Part shown: positions 38,315-48,244 of the stretch, piece by piece
Layout: each line of letters opens with the position of its first letter
How positions within the stretch are numbered: position 1 is the stretch's first letter
Assembly: GCF_003313245.1 (NCBI RefSeq)
Contig: NZ_QJSD01000006.1
Location: 62,001-126,000, forward strand
DNA length: 64,000 nucleotides
From: Primorskyibacter marinus
GTDB lineage: Bacteria; Pseudomonadota; Alphaproteobacteria; Rhodobacterales; Rhodobacteraceae
Direction: 5' to 3'
Made by a program: the position numbers and the translations under genes
Notes under the pieces: model-generated
What the model was told of the DNA's origin: nothing
Seen by the model: only the letters and a program-made list of their open reading frames with translations
Databases searched by the model: none

Positions 38315-39313
38315 TTGAAATCCAAAATACTTGTCTGCGGCGGCGCGGGGTACATCGGCTCTCACATGGTGCGGCAGCTGATGGAGCGAAGCTATGATGT
38401 TGTCGTTTTCGATAACCTGTCGCAGGGCAATGCCGCGTCCGTACCTTCGACAGTGCCGCTGGTCGAAGGGGATCTTCTGGACACCGACGCACTGGCGCGG
38501 CTGTTCGCTGAGCACAGGTTTGACGCCGTTTATCATTTTGCTGCGCTGATCGCCGTGGGCGAGTCGGTGGTGGCACCGGATATCTACTACCGCAACAACG
38601 TCGTCGGCACGCTGAACCTGCTGGACGCGATGCGCAAAGCTGGCGTGGACCGTATCGTGTTCTCCTCCACCGCCGCGACTTTCGGAAACCCGCAAACCGC
38701 ACTGATTTCCGAAAGCCACCCCCAGAACCCGCTGAACCCATACGGGCGCACCAAGCTGATGATGGAACAGGTGCTGGCGGATTACGGTCACGCCTTCGGT
38801 ATCCGCTCTGTCTGCTTTCGGTATTTCAACGCTGCCGGTGCCGACCCATCGGGCGAGATCGGTGAAGCACATGAACCGGAAACGCATCTGGTGCCCAATA
38901 TCCTGCTGGCAGCCCTTGGCGAGCGGCACATGCTGGATATTTACGGCGACGATTACGACACGCGCGACGGCACCTGCACACGCGACTATATCCACGTCAA
39001 CGATATCGCCTCGGCCCATCTGGCGGCGCTGGATTACATGGATGCAAATCCGGGCGCGCATGACTTCAATCTCGGCAATGGCAATGGTTTCACGATCATG
39101 GAAGTGCTGGAGGCGGCTGAAAACGTCACGGGCCGGAAAATTCCTTATCGTATCGAGCCAAGACGTGAAGGCGACGCCGCGACGCTGGTGGCCGACAGCA
39201 GCCGCGCGAAAACCCTGTTGGGCTGGACACCCGAGTTGGCGGATATCGAAACGATCATCAAGACCGCATGGGACTGGCACCAGGCACCAAAATACGGACC
39301 CTACGCGAGGTAA
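38315..39313 (+). CDS. galE: UDP-glucose 4-epimerase
   Basis: 332 aa from a TTG start at 38315, chosen because AGAGGA lies 8 nt upstream and the Rossmann motif CGGAGYIGSHM begins a few residues later; an ATG 16 codons upstream lacks a ribosome site. SDR-family active site: Ser-Ser-Thr-Ala-Ala (FSSTAATFG) and YGRTK (Tyr/Lys). GalE-type segments FRYFNAAGADPSGEIGE, GTCTRDYIHVNDIA and EPRREGDAATLVAD are all present. It interconverts UDP-glucose and UDP-galactose for polysaccharide or LPS synthesis. Confidence 0.95.
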   Translation: MKSKILVCGGAGYIGSHMVRQLMERSYDVVVFDNLSQGNAASVPSTVPLVEGDLLDTDALARLFAEHRFDAVYHFAALIAVGESVVAPDIYYRNNVVGTLNLLDAMRKAGVDRIVFSSTAATFGNPQTALISESHPQNPLNPYGRTKLMMEQVLADYGHAFGIRSVCFRYFNAAGADPSGEIGEAHEPETHLVPNILLAALGERHMLDIYGDDYDTRDGTCTRDYIHVNDIASAHLAALDYMDANPGAHDFNLGNGNGFTIMEVLEAAENVTGRKIPYRIEPRREGDAATLVADSSRAKTLLGWTPELADIETIIKTAWDWHQAPKYGPYAR

Positions 39314-39504
39314 CGTCCCGCAAGGGCTGGTCGATGGCCCTGCGATCCCTGTGTCTTATGACGTACCCTTTTGTTTTTTCGCTGGTATTCTTTCTGTCGC
39401 ATGATTAGCAGCCAGCCCAGATGGGTGCGCTGCATCGTGAAGTTATTGGACGGCATTATCACGCCTTTTTACACTGGGACGACGCAAGGACGGGAAACTG
39501 TGCC

Positions 39505-40731
39505 ATGGATCAACAGGCGACTACCGAACTTCAAAACCATCGCGCGTTTTTAGAGGGACAGCACGACTTTCAGGCTGAAATCGAAACAATCCTCAGCAGT
39601 GAAACCATTGGCGTCATCCTGGAAACCGTCATGCTGGCGACCGGCACTCGGTTTGCTGCGGTTGCACGCGTGACTGACGACCGCTGGGTTGCGTGTCGTA
39701 CCGTGGACGAAATCAACTTCGGCCTGCAAGCCGGGGACGAGATCAACATACGCTCTACCTTTTGCCGAATGGTCCGCAACACATCGGAAAGGATCGTATT
39801 CGAGGATGTGAACACTGACGAAGTTTATGCGGGACATCCCATTGCGCAAGCGTTCGGAATTGTAAGCTATGCCTCGATTCCAATCTTTCGCAGCGATGAG
39901 ACTTTCTTTGGGACGCTCTGCGCAATCGACACCGAACCCCGAAACCTTCGGCACCCCAGGGTGTTGGCCATGTTGAAGATGTTTGCCGACGTCATTGGCC
40001 GCAGTCTGGAAACCGAAGAGCGACTGGAAGCGCAAGAACAGTTGGTCGATCACGAAAAGGAAATGGGCAAGCTACAGGAAGAATTCCTTGCCGTTCTGGG
40101 ACACGACTTGCGCAATCCGATCGCCGCCCTCAAAGCAGGTCTGCGACAACTCGTTCGGCACCCGGAACCCGAAAAACTTGCGGTCTTGTTGCCGTTGATG
40201 ACTCAATCCGTCCACCGGATGCAGGAATTGACAGAGAACATGATGCTGCATGCCAAGGCCCGGCTGGGCGGTGGCATTCGTGCAGAGATCATTCCGAACG
40301 CACCGCTTGCGGACGCAATCCGCCATGTCGTCGAAGAGGTGCGGGCGGCGTCGCCGAACCACCGCGTCGAACTGACCATGAGTTTCGACGAGACCATCAG
40401 TTCGGATGCGCACCGCATCGGTCAGGCCGTGTCGAATATGCTTGCGAACGCCGTACAGCACGGCGCGGAAGAGCATCCGATCCATGTTATCGCCAAGGAC
40501 GTGGAGTCGGGCGTTCAGATATCGGTGGCAAACCGTGGAGACCCGATCCCCGACGGACTTCGGAGCGCGCTGTTCAAGCCGTTCAACCGCGGCATCCACG
40601 CAAAGGGCGCGGGCCTTGGGTTGGGCCTGCATATCGCCGCATCCATTGCCAAAGCGCATAATGGCCAGTTGGATGTCAGTTGCGTGGACGGGGTCACGAC
40701 GTTTTCGATGAGTATCCCGAAACTGACCTAA
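39505..40731 (+). CDS. Soluble GAF-domain sensor histidine kinase
   Basis: 408 aa from Met 39505; an earlier in-frame Met at 39421 adds 28 unconserved residues. No membrane helix. A GAF domain (about 28-168) precedes a coiled linker and a HisKA-type dimerisation helix with phospho-acceptor His200 (LGHDLRNPIAALKAG). The HATPase part has the N-box (NMLANAVQHG), NRGDPIP and GLGLGLHIA. A cytoplasmic two-component kinase whose signal is unknown and which has no adjacent response regulator. It ends 27 nt from the converging STAND-WD40 gene. Confidence 0.9.
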   Translation: MDQQATTELQNHRAFLEGQHDFQAEIETILSSETIGVILETVMLATGTRFAAVARVTDDRWVACRTVDEINFGLQAGDEINIRSTFCRMVRNTSERIVFEDVNTDEVYAGHPIAQAFGIVSYASIPIFRSDETFFGTLCAIDTEPRNLRHPRVLAMLKMFADVIGRSLETEERLEAQEQLVDHEKEMGKLQEEFLAVLGHDLRNPIAALKAGLRQLVRHPEPEKLAVLLPLMTQSVHRMQELTENMMLHAKARLGGGIRAEIIPNAPLADAIRHVVEEVRAASPNHRVELTMSFDETISSDAHRIGQAVSNMLANAVQHGAEEHPIHVIAKDVESGVQISVANRGDPIPDGLRSALFKPFNRGIHAKGAGLGLGLHIAASIAKAHNGQLDVSCVDGVTTFSMSIPKLT

Positions 40732-40758
40732 AAACGGCGGGCATGTCTTCGCGTGTCG

Positions 40759-43700
40759 TCATTTGTCCTCGCCCGTAATCGCATCAAGCGTCGTTCGGGC
40801 GAAATCCAGAAATTTCTGTGGTGCCACAAAAAACTGCTGCACGACAACATTGCCGCCACGCGTCCCGACTGCCAGCTTGATCCCGTCATCCGTGCCGCGA
40901 ACGTCGAGTGAGTTCAAGGTTTCGGTAAAGCTCTGATAGTCAGCCTGCGGCGCGCCAGTTGCAGTATCCCAGATGATCAGATGTTCATCATTGGATATCG
41001 TGGCTACGAATTCGCCCGCCGGCAAGGCGCGGGCACCGGTCAGCGTGGAACGGTGTTCTTGCAGCAGACGTATCGCATCCGTTTCGGGCCACCAGACGCT
41101 GCCTTGCCAATCAGCGGATCCCGCCACGACAAAACTGCCGTCGGATGAAAAATCCAGCGCCGTGATGTTTCCGACATGGTACTGGGCGAGCTTTGCCAGC
41201 GTGCCCGCGCCGGTATCCGGGTCCAGATCGTATAGACGAATATTGCAATCGCTCCCTCCGACGGCCAGCCGTGCGCCATCGGGGGATAGTGCGAGCGATG
41301 TCGGAAAGGCCGGTCTTCGGCACGCGTGCCCCTCGGATCGGCTGGTTTCCACCTCGGCCTGAAAGCGCACGAGAGCGATATGATCGGATTTGGCGCTTCC
41401 GCAAACATCGGACTCCGTTTCGCAAACCAGAATCCACTCACCGTCAGATCCGCCTACATGCACCGCAAACCGGCGACCATCGTCGGACATTGCCAGTTTT
41501 CTGCCCCGCTTGCGAAAATTCAGCGCGTCACCCGTCAATGGAATTTCCAGATCCGTCCATTCGCCAGTGGCGGTTCGCCGGAACGTCCTGACGGCGGGCG
41601 CGTACATGCTGGCCATCATCACGTCGCCTGCCTGAGAACTGGCCAGCATTTGCGGACTCGCATCGGCATCCGAAGCAACGTAGATCGGTGTCGCCTTGTC
41701 ATTTTGCGCCTTGGACCAGATCGTCGTCCGGTCTGTATACCCCACCCATTTGCCTTTCGGCCCCATGGCAACTGACTGCACTTGCGCGGAATTGCCCGAG
41801 ACCCGCCCGCTAAGCGAGTAATCAGTCAGGCGTGACGCAAAAGGTGTCCAGATGCGGGCCGTGTTGTCCAGCGCAGCGGTCAGGACTTCGTTGCTTTCCG
41901 GCGCGAATTCCACCGTCCGGGGGGCCCTTTGGTGGCTGCGCAAAATCGTCAACGGTCGCCATTCATCGGTGCGGTACAGAAACGTCGTGCCGTCCCAGGA
42001 TGTCGCCGCAAGAAGGCTGCCTTGGTTGTTGAAACTGAGATCCCAAATATCCGAATCCTGCCAGAGCCTGCCATCAGACAGAGAAACCGCGGGCAAGCTG
42101 CTTGTGTCACCGGCCTGCCGCGACAATCGCCAAAGGCGCACGGCGTCATCATTGCCCCCCGACGCAAGAATATTTCCGTCGGGTGAAAAGCTCAGGCCTT
42201 TGACCGCCTGCGAATGGCCTTCCTTTGAACAGGTCGTCGTCAGCCCGTCAGGTGTCATCAGACAGACGGTCCCGTCCTGACGGCCAAATGCAGCAACCAC
42301 CCCGTCAGGTGAAAAGGCAACCGACCAAATTCTGGCCGACCGCGGAGCATATTCCGACCCATCGGCCAGGTCGAGTGTTTCGCCGTCTCCTCGCGCGACC
42401 AGATTGCGCGAGGTGAAGATCCTGTGACGCCCCCAGCGCCCCGTCGCCATTCGTTGCCAGACGTGAATATGGCCGGTCAGGGATCCGGCAATCAAGAACC
42501 TTCCATCCGCCGAAAAATCCAGTTTTGAGATCGTGGAATAGCCCCATTCTGCGGGTCCGGCGTAAAGCTCTGTCACAGTGGGCGGCGCGCGCCCATTTGT
42601 CAGGTTCTCGACCAGAAGAACCGCGCCGCGCTGCGTACCGACAGCGATAGTGCCGTTTGTCGCGACCGCCATCGACCTGCCTTGTAGACCATCGCCACGG
42701 CTGAGCGATTGCGCAAGTGGAACGACACGAATGGGCTCGGAATTGTCGTAGCGATCCCAGACGAACAACTCCAACCCCTCGGTCAGCGTGACGATCTGCG
42801 TAGCACCGTCAAGGAATGACGCGGCATAGACCGCATTGACCGCCCCAGGCCCGTGACCGAAGCGCCGAAGTTCATGAATATAGGTCAGCGACTGGCGAAG
42901 CTGTCTTTGTCCAAAATCCAGTGATGCGGGGTCCAGATTGACTTCTATGGCATAATCCAGCGCCGAGGCCGCGCGAAATGCAACGTCAAACGGGTCTTGC
43001 GCATAGGACGTGGGTTGGATCGCCGACAAGGTTTGTCGTGCGGCTTCCTGTCTTGTGGCCCGGGCATCCGCTTCTTCCTGCTGCGCCTTTTGTTCAGCAA
43101 GCAACAGCTTTGCCTGCGCCAGTTCTTCGGATTTTTGCAGGCTGTCCAGTTCGGCTTGTGCCAGTGCCCTGCGATCGCCTGCTCGGTCAACGACAATCGC
43201 GGCCCCGACAACCAACGCGAGCGCGACCACGCCGAACAACGTGGCTTTCTCATAGACCGCATAGCGTTCAGATTTCCGGACGAACCCGCGCACGCGTTCA
43301 AACACATCCCTGGGGCTGAGCGTTCCGCTGTCGTCCACCCAGTTCAGATGCGCCAGATGCCGTTCCGCCCAAGCGGCGTTGGGCCGTCTCGTCGCCCACC
43401 ATTCCGAATGGCGTTTACGCGCATTCTTTCGCAGCAAACCGCTGCCGATCAGCCGGTCCCACAGGCCGCCACGCGCAGTCGTTTCCCTGTCATAGGCAAG
43501 CCGCGCAAGGAAACGTATATTCGACGCAGAGGCGCTTTCCTCGGGCAACCATGTGTCGCGCAGCGGCTGCCAGAGGCGCAATACGCATTCATGGGTCACG
43601 TCCACGGTGTCGTCGGGGTCTATGCCGTCAAATTCTCCGGCGACGCGCAAATAGCTTTCGGTGCCGTCCTTGAAGGCCGAAATCACCGCGACCAACTCGT

Positions 43701-44835
43701 CAAAACTGCAATCGAGCGTCGCGGCCGCCTCTATCAGCTTGATCGGACGACGGATGTCCCGGCCCCGGCTGTTCAGTGTCGTCAACGCACAAAACAGCCC
43801 GCGCGTGATCTTCTGATCGTGGCTGGACAGGCCGTTGTAGATCTTGTCCAGCCGGTGCGACAGCGACATGCGCAACGCGTCATGCCCGCCGCTGCGCGAC
43901 TTTCCGGGGGTCTCGGCAATATCGAAGGCGCGGAAAAAGTCCGACAGACCGATGGTGACATGGCCTTCGGGTTGTTTGCGTCGCGCATCAATATACAGCA
44001 ACCGAAGCGCATGCTGCATAAGCGGCAGCTTGTCCAACTGCTCTTCCAGCCCGTTCAGCAACCAGACGGCCAGCTCTGGCTCTATCGTGCCGCCAAACAG
44101 CGAGATCGGGCCTTCGATCGCCTCCTGCATCTGGAACCTGTCCAGCGTTGGCGTCAGAAACTGGCTGTGGTTGATCGCGCTTGTCAGGCCGGAATAGCGC
44201 GAGCATTTCTCCAATTCGTCCGTGCGGATGGTAATGACAACATAGACGTCCCGGCGCGCCGCGGTCGTCTTGAGCAACACATCGACAAAGCGCGATGCCT
44301 CGTGCGGGTCGTCCTGCGCATAGCGAAAGATCTCTTCGAACTGATCGACGAGGATGACGATGGGCCGCCCTTCCAGCAAGGTAATCCCGTCCAAGGCTTC
44401 GTTCAGATTACTGGACCGTCTTTCGATGTGGTTCAGAAAGAGGTTGCGCAGTTCTTCGACAACCGGCACCTGTTCGTCGTTGGGATCAGGGGTGCCACGA
44501 CCGCTTTCTCCGGTGACGATTGCCTTTGCCAGTGCCGAGGCGAGCCGGTCCAGCGGATCGGTTTCCGGATACAGATCGCAATAGATCCAGTCAGACCCAC
44601 GATCTCCAAGGAACCCGGCCTCCAGCGCGTTGAACAGGCCTGTCCGCGCCAGCGAGGATTTCCCGCATCCGGACGGGCCAGTGACGCAAAGGAATTGGTT
44701 CTCGGCCAGCTTGTCGAGCATGTCGGACACATGGTCGTCGCGTCCGTAGAAAATATCGAACTCTGACCGCAGAAACGACCGCAAGCCGGGATAGGGTGTC
44801 AGGCTTTCTACGGGTTGATCCATCGCGTCACTCAT
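40759..44835 (-). CDS. nSTAND ATPase with transmembrane helix, coiled coil and WD40 repeats
   Basis: 1358 aa. The STAND-type NTPase domain (about 12-430) opens with PYPGLRSFLRSEFDIFYGRD and has Walker A GPSGCGKS (53-60) and Walker B ILVDQFEE (161-168). A hydrophobic helix follows at about 531-550, then a Glu/Gln/Ala-rich coiled coil (555-605) and many WD40-like repeats (about 660-1340; units such as LDFSADGRFLIAGSLTGHIHVW and LSFSPDGNILASGGNDDAVRLW). WD40 propellers serve as sensors in STAND proteins. Its ATG overlaps the stop of the TIR gene, so the two are one operon. The membrane helix in the middle is a family-typical feature but leaves open on which side the propeller lies. Confidence 0.88.
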   Translation of the reverse strand: MSDAMDQPVESLTPYPGLRSFLRSEFDIFYGRDDHVSDMLDKLAENQFLCVTGPSGCGKSSLARTGLFNALEAGFLGDRGSDWIYCDLYPETDPLDRLASALAKAIVTGESGRGTPDPNDEQVPVVEELRNLFLNHIERRSSNLNEALDGITLLEGRPIVILVDQFEEIFRYAQDDPHEASRFVDVLLKTTAARRDVYVVITIRTDELEKCSRYSGLTSAINHSQFLTPTLDRFQMQEAIEGPISLFGGTIEPELAVWLLNGLEEQLDKLPLMQHALRLLYIDARRKQPEGHVTIGLSDFFRAFDIAETPGKSRSGGHDALRMSLSHRLDKIYNGLSSHDQKITRGLFCALTTLNSRGRDIRRPIKLIEAAATLDCSFDELVAVISAFKDGTESYLRVAGEFDGIDPDDTVDVTHECVLRLWQPLRDTWLPEESASASNIRFLARLAYDRETTARGGLWDRLIGSGLLRKNARKRHSEWWATRRPNAAWAERHLAHLNWVDDSGTLSPRDVFERVRGFVRKSERYAVYEKATLFGVVALALVVGAAIVVDRAGDRRALAQAELDSLQKSEELAQAKLLLAEQKAQQEEADARATRQEAARQTLSAIQPTSYAQDPFDVAFRAASALDYAIEVNLDPASLDFGQRQLRQSLTYIHELRRFGHGPGAVNAVYAASFLDGATQIVTLTEGLELFVWDRYDNSEPIRVVPLAQSLSRGDGLQGRSMAVATNGTIAVGTQRGAVLLVENLTNGRAPPTVTELYAGPAEWGYSTISKLDFSADGRFLIAGSLTGHIHVWQRMATGRWGRHRIFTSRNLVARGDGETLDLADGSEYAPRSARIWSVAFSPDGVVAAFGRQDGTVCLMTPDGLTTTCSKEGHSQAVKGLSFSPDGNILASGGNDDAVRLWRLSRQAGDTSSLPAVSLSDGRLWQDSDIWDLSFNNQGSLLAATSWDGTTFLYRTDEWRPLTILRSHQRAPRTVEFAPESNEVLTAALDNTARIWTPFASRLTDYSLSGRVSGNSAQVQSVAMGPKGKWVGYTDRTTIWSKAQNDKATPIYVASDADASPQMLASSQAGDVMMASMYAPAVRTFRRTATGEWTDLEIPLTGDALNFRKRGRKLAMSDDGRRFAVHVGGSDGEWILVCETESDVCGSAKSDHIALVRFQAEVETSRSEGHACRRPAFPTSLALSPDGARLAVGGSDCNIRLYDLDPDTGAGTLAKLAQYHVGNITALDFSSDGSFVVAGSADWQGSVWWPETDAIRLLQEHRSTLTGARALPAGEFVATISNDEHLIIWDTATGAPQADYQSFTETLNSLDVRGTDDGIKLAVGTRGGNVVVQQFFVAPQKFLDFARTTLDAITGEDK

Positions 44836-46322
44836 GGTGTGGCTTGCACGCCAAGCGATGACAGGAACGCCCCCATCGACACCTCATCAATATCCGAGGA
44901 AATCCGGATGACATGGATGCCCGGACCGCTGGGACAGGGGGTGGCATCTTCGGGTGCGGCATTTCCAAAGGCAATTTCGAACCTTTGTTGTTCCTCGTTC
45001 CACACGGCTTTGCGCCAGCGCCGAAAAAAACGGAAATGCGCGCGTGCCCGTTTCTGGCCCTCGATCTGGTCGCCATAGACCAGCACAATGGCGTCGTTGT
45101 CGCGCACGGATTCCGACAGGGCCTCCATACTCGCGTTGTAATCGACGTAATCGACCAGAACGTGCTTGTCCAAGGCCGCGCCGATCTTGTCGCGCAGAAC
45201 GGCATCGGATCGGGCCGCATCAATCGACACAAGCGGAGGGAATTCCCCCGGAACAGACTGAAAGATTTCTTCGCGGCGAAGGTCGGATTGGATCACCTCT
45301 TCTTTTTTGCGGGCCAGCTTCACACTATAGGCCTCGAAATCTTCGAAACTGGATCTGTGGCTTACCACGGTGCGCAGAAACTCGGCATAATCCTCGCCGC
45401 ATTCGGCCAGATCGAAGCCGCGGGGCATCCAGACGGCGGCTTCGATCCCGACTTCTTTTGCGATGCCATGCTGTGCCACACTGCTGGGCAGGCCCTTGTA
45501 ATCCTCAACGCGGCGGCCGGGGATCGCGCCGATCACCTGAACAAAGATATGCGCGGCGTTCAGATGGTCGCGGATGATCGCGGCATTCAGATCCTCTGAC
45601 ACCCGGTCCAGACGGGTGACACCAAAGCCGGCATCCAGATAGACCCGCTCCAGCCGGTCGGTTTCAGTTTTGGTGTCGCTGGTGGACGCGGCCAGCACGA
45701 TTTGCACCAAGCTGTCGTCACTTGGCACACTCTGGTTCGGTGCTGCGGTAACCTGCCTGTCGGGAATGCTGTTTGACATGGTCTTGATGTCATCGACCAA
45801 GCGTTGCAACTGTTGTCGATACCCTTCTTGCGCCAGACCTGTCGCCGTCTGCGGCAAGGGATGGCCAAAGCGCACGGATTTGCCCGCTTGTTCCGCCCAG
45901 AATCGGATTGAAAGCAAACCGCGCAACTCATTGCGAAGTGCGACCATCGGGTGATCGTCAGAGGTGGTCCAATGATCGTCCAGTTCCACAAGGATCAGGC
46001 TTTTGCCGAGCTTGATGAAGGTTCGCAGTTCCTTTTCGCAACTGCTGGAGCGGCAATAATTCTCAGACAGGAACACCAGCCCGATATCGGATTTGGCGAT
46101 TTCCTCGGCAATCTTGTCGTCGATCCAGTCACCGGTGCGAAGCGCGCCTTCGGTGTCCTTGACCAGTTGATAGCGGCTGTCGGATCCGTCGGCACCAAGC
46201 TCATACCTTACATCGGCGAGCAACTCTCCCATGCGACTGGAATTGAAGCGCGGCCGATGTCTGGCATCGCGATGACAGTAGCTGACAAAGAGCGAGGTTG
46301 AGGAAATCGTATTTTCCACCAT
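44832..46322 (-). CDS. TIR-domain protein with extra C-terminal TIR-like modules
   Basis: 496 aa. N-terminal TIR domain (about 8-120): LFVSYCHRDA box, DWIDDKIAEEIAKSDIGLVFLSENYC and SSSCEKELRTF with Glu98 at the position of the NADase catalytic Glu. A second Rossmann-like segment begins at about 208 (QIVLAASTSDTKTETDRL...VYLDAGFGVTRLD), and a third at about 380-496 (VLVDYVDYN...DNDAIVLVYGD), suggesting tandem TIR/DUF4062-like folds. It overlaps the STAND-WD40 gene and lies first in the operon. TIR-STAND pairs of this sort act as NLR-like effector and sensor in bacterial immunity; that role is inferred here. Confidence 0.82.
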   Translation of the reverse strand: MVENTISSTSLFVSYCHRDARHRPRFNSSRMGELLADVRYELGADGSDSRYQLVKDTEGALRTGDWIDDKIAEEIAKSDIGLVFLSENYCRSSSCEKELRTFIKLGKSLILVELDDHWTTSDDHPMVALRNELRGLLSIRFWAEQAGKSVRFGHPLPQTATGLAQEGYRQQLQRLVDDIKTMSNSIPDRQVTAAPNQSVPSDDSLVQIVLAASTSDTKTETDRLERVYLDAGFGVTRLDRVSEDLNAAIIRDHLNAAHIFVQVIGAIPGRRVEDYKGLPSSVAQHGIAKEVGIEAAVWMPRGFDLAECGEDYAEFLRTVVSHRSSFEDFEAYSVKLARKKEEVIQSDLRREEIFQSVPGEFPPLVSIDAARSDAVLRDKIGAALDKHVLVDYVDYNASMEALSESVRDNDAIVLVYGDQIEGQKRARAHFRFFRRWRKAVWNEEQQRFEIAFGNAAPEDATPCPSGPGIHVIRISSDIDEVSMGAFLSSLGVQATP

Positions 46323-46741
46323 AACGGTATCCGGTTTTCTTTTAAATCAATGTACAAAAATCACTAAATAATATCTAGCTTACGCGAGAATCCTCAAAAA
46401 TACAACGCAGGCTTGTGTGGTAGGCCCATTGTTTGATGTGACGCTTTTGAACTCGGATGGTTCGTCCCGACGCTGACATCGGGTGATGAGGGGCAATCTT
46501 TCCTGTTTCACATAAGCGCAGGTGGAGCGGACACGCCCCATTTCCCAAAAAGCCACGACGCCGTGGCGTGCCGCCGGGCCGACGGGGTATGCAAACGGGT
46601 GCTGCCCACAAATTGGGGTTGTTTTGCGGTGAGCAAGATCCTTGACCGCATGAATGTGAAACTTGGTCTATTTGTGGGTCCAGACGTGCAAACGGGGCCA
46701 TTGAGACCCCGTTCGCGGTTCTTATGATCTGTTGATAGCGC
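46323..46741. other. Intergenic region between TIR and permease genes
   Basis: 419 nt. The first 60 nt beside the TIR start are AT-rich and likely hold its promoter. A leftward frame at 46375-46806 encodes an uncharacterised basic peptide without a ribosome site and is not accepted. The inverted repeat at 46691-46713 is listed separately. Confidence 0.4.
46691..46713 (-). terminator. Inverted repeat downstream of the NCS2 permease gene
   Basis: AACGGGG/CCCCGTT, 7-bp stem and 9-nt loop, 29 nt past the permease stop on the leftward strand; only a short T-run follows. Confidence 0.4.
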
Positions 46742-48244
46742 TTAGTGGCCGCCATCCGACTGCATCGCTGTTTGACGCAACTCATCTTCGGTGATCGCTT
46801 TTGCACCGTTGAAGACGATGTTCAAAAACACCGCGGAAAATGCTGCCAACAGGATGCCAGAGTCGATCAACGGTTCGATCGCATGTGGCAGATGCATGGA
46901 GAATTCAGGCGCGATCAGCGGAATCATTCCCAAACCCAGCGAGATTGCCACGATCAGGCCGTTATAGCGGTTCGTCTTGAAATCGACCGCACCAAGGATA
47001 CGCACACCGGTTGCGGCAACCATGCCGAACATCACCAGACCAGCACCGCCAAGAACGGACACCGGAAGCGCCTCGACCAGGGCACCCATCTTGGGCACCA
47101 GGCCCAACACGATCATGATCGCGCCGCCCATGACACAGACATAGCGAGAGCGGATGCCGGTGACACCGACCAGACCGACGTTCTGGCTGAACGAGGTGTA
47201 CGGGAAGGTGTTGAACAGACCGCCAATGACCGTGCCCAGACCATCGGTGCGCAGGCCGGCCGAAAGCGACGGGCGTTCGATCTTCTTGTTGCACATTTCA
47301 CCGAGCGCAAGGAACATGCCGGTGGATTCGATCATCACGACGATCATCACCAGCGTCATGGTCAGGATCATGATCGGATCAAAGATCGGAACACCCCAAC
47401 GCAACGGTGTGATCAGCGCAAACCACTGGGCTTCGCCGACGCTGGCGAAATGCATGAAACCCATCGACGCGGCCAGAATAGCCCCAACGACAATTCCGCA
47501 CAGCACCGAAATATTCGCCAGGAACCCGGTGAAGAACTTCATGATCAGAATGATCGTCAGAAGAACGATGCCGGAAATGGCCATATTCGGCAGCGTCGCG
47601 TAGTTGACGTTCTCCTCGGTTGGCGCAAGCGTCAGCCCTTTCGGGATCTCGGCGACGACGCCGGGCGCGAGTGTGCGAAGCCCTTCAAGCCATTCAGCAT
47701 GCTCGGTCGCGACGACTTGCGGTGCTGTCGGGCCAACTGGCAGACCGAAGATCCAGTTGATGCCGACACGCATCAGGGTAACGCCGATCACAAGAATGAT
47801 TGTTCCTGTCACGACCGGCGGAAAGAACCTTAACATGCGGCTGACCGTCGGGGCCAGAAGCATCGCGATGATGCCCGCCCCGATGATCGAACCAAAGATC
47901 ATACGCGCGCCGTCAACGCCCGGATTGGCGATGCCGATGGACACCATCGGACCGACGCTGGCAAATGTAACGCCCATCATGACCGGCAGCTTGATACCGA
48001 ACCATTTCGACGCCCCAAGCGATTGGATGATGGTCACAACGCCACAGACAAAGAGGTCGGCAGAGATCAGGAAAGCCACCTGTTCGGGGTTCAGCTTCAA
48101 CACGCGGCCCACGATCAGCGGAACGGCAATCGCGCCCGCATACATGACCAGCACATGCTGTAACCCAAGGGTGAATAGCTTCGCCGGTGGAATCTTCTCG
48201 TTTACGGCATCAACCGATGACGGATTGATGGTTGCATCAGTCAT
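46742..48244 (-). CDS. NCS2-family nucleobase (xanthine/uric acid type) permease
   Basis: 500 aa with about 12-14 hydrophobic helices. NCS2 signatures are clear: QHVLVMYAGAIAVPL, ESTGMFLALGEM (the ES-G substrate motif), GLFNTFPYTSFSQNVGLVGVTGIRSRYV and GGAGLVMFGMVAATGVRIL. It belongs to the xanthine/uracil/urate proton symporters of the inner membrane. Substrate probably a purine, but uracil cannot be ruled out. GGAGGAGG precedes its start. No purine catabolic genes are adjacent in the window. Confidence 0.9.
   Translation of the reverse strand: MTDATINPSSVDAVNEKIPPAKLFTLGLQHVLVMYAGAIAVPLIVGRVLKLNPEQVAFLISADLFVCGVVTIIQSLGASKWFGIKLPVMMGVTFASVGPMVSIGIANPGVDGARMIFGSIIGAGIIAMLLAPTVSRMLRFFPPVVTGTIILVIGVTLMRVGINWIFGLPVGPTAPQVVATEHAEWLEGLRTLAPGVVAEIPKGLTLAPTEENVNYATLPNMAISGIVLLTIILIMKFFTGFLANISVLCGIVVGAILAASMGFMHFASVGEAQWFALITPLRWGVPIFDPIMILTMTLVMIVVMIESTGMFLALGEMCNKKIERPSLSAGLRTDGLGTVIGGLFNTFPYTSFSQNVGLVGVTGIRSRYVCVMGGAIMIVLGLVPKMGALVEALPVSVLGGAGLVMFGMVAATGVRILGAVDFKTNRYNGLIVAISLGLGMIPLIAPEFSMHLPHAIEPLIDSGILLAAFSAVFLNIVFNGAKAITEDELRQTAMQSDGGH

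Noticed and set aside
42997-44766. 589-codon rightward frame opposite the STAND-WD40 gene
   Set aside because: The leftward gene has Walker motifs and WD40 repeats; this frame has no recognisable domain.
46375-46806. Leftward 143-codon frame between TIR and permease genes
   Set aside because: Overlaps the permease 3' end, no ribosome site, no similarity recognised.
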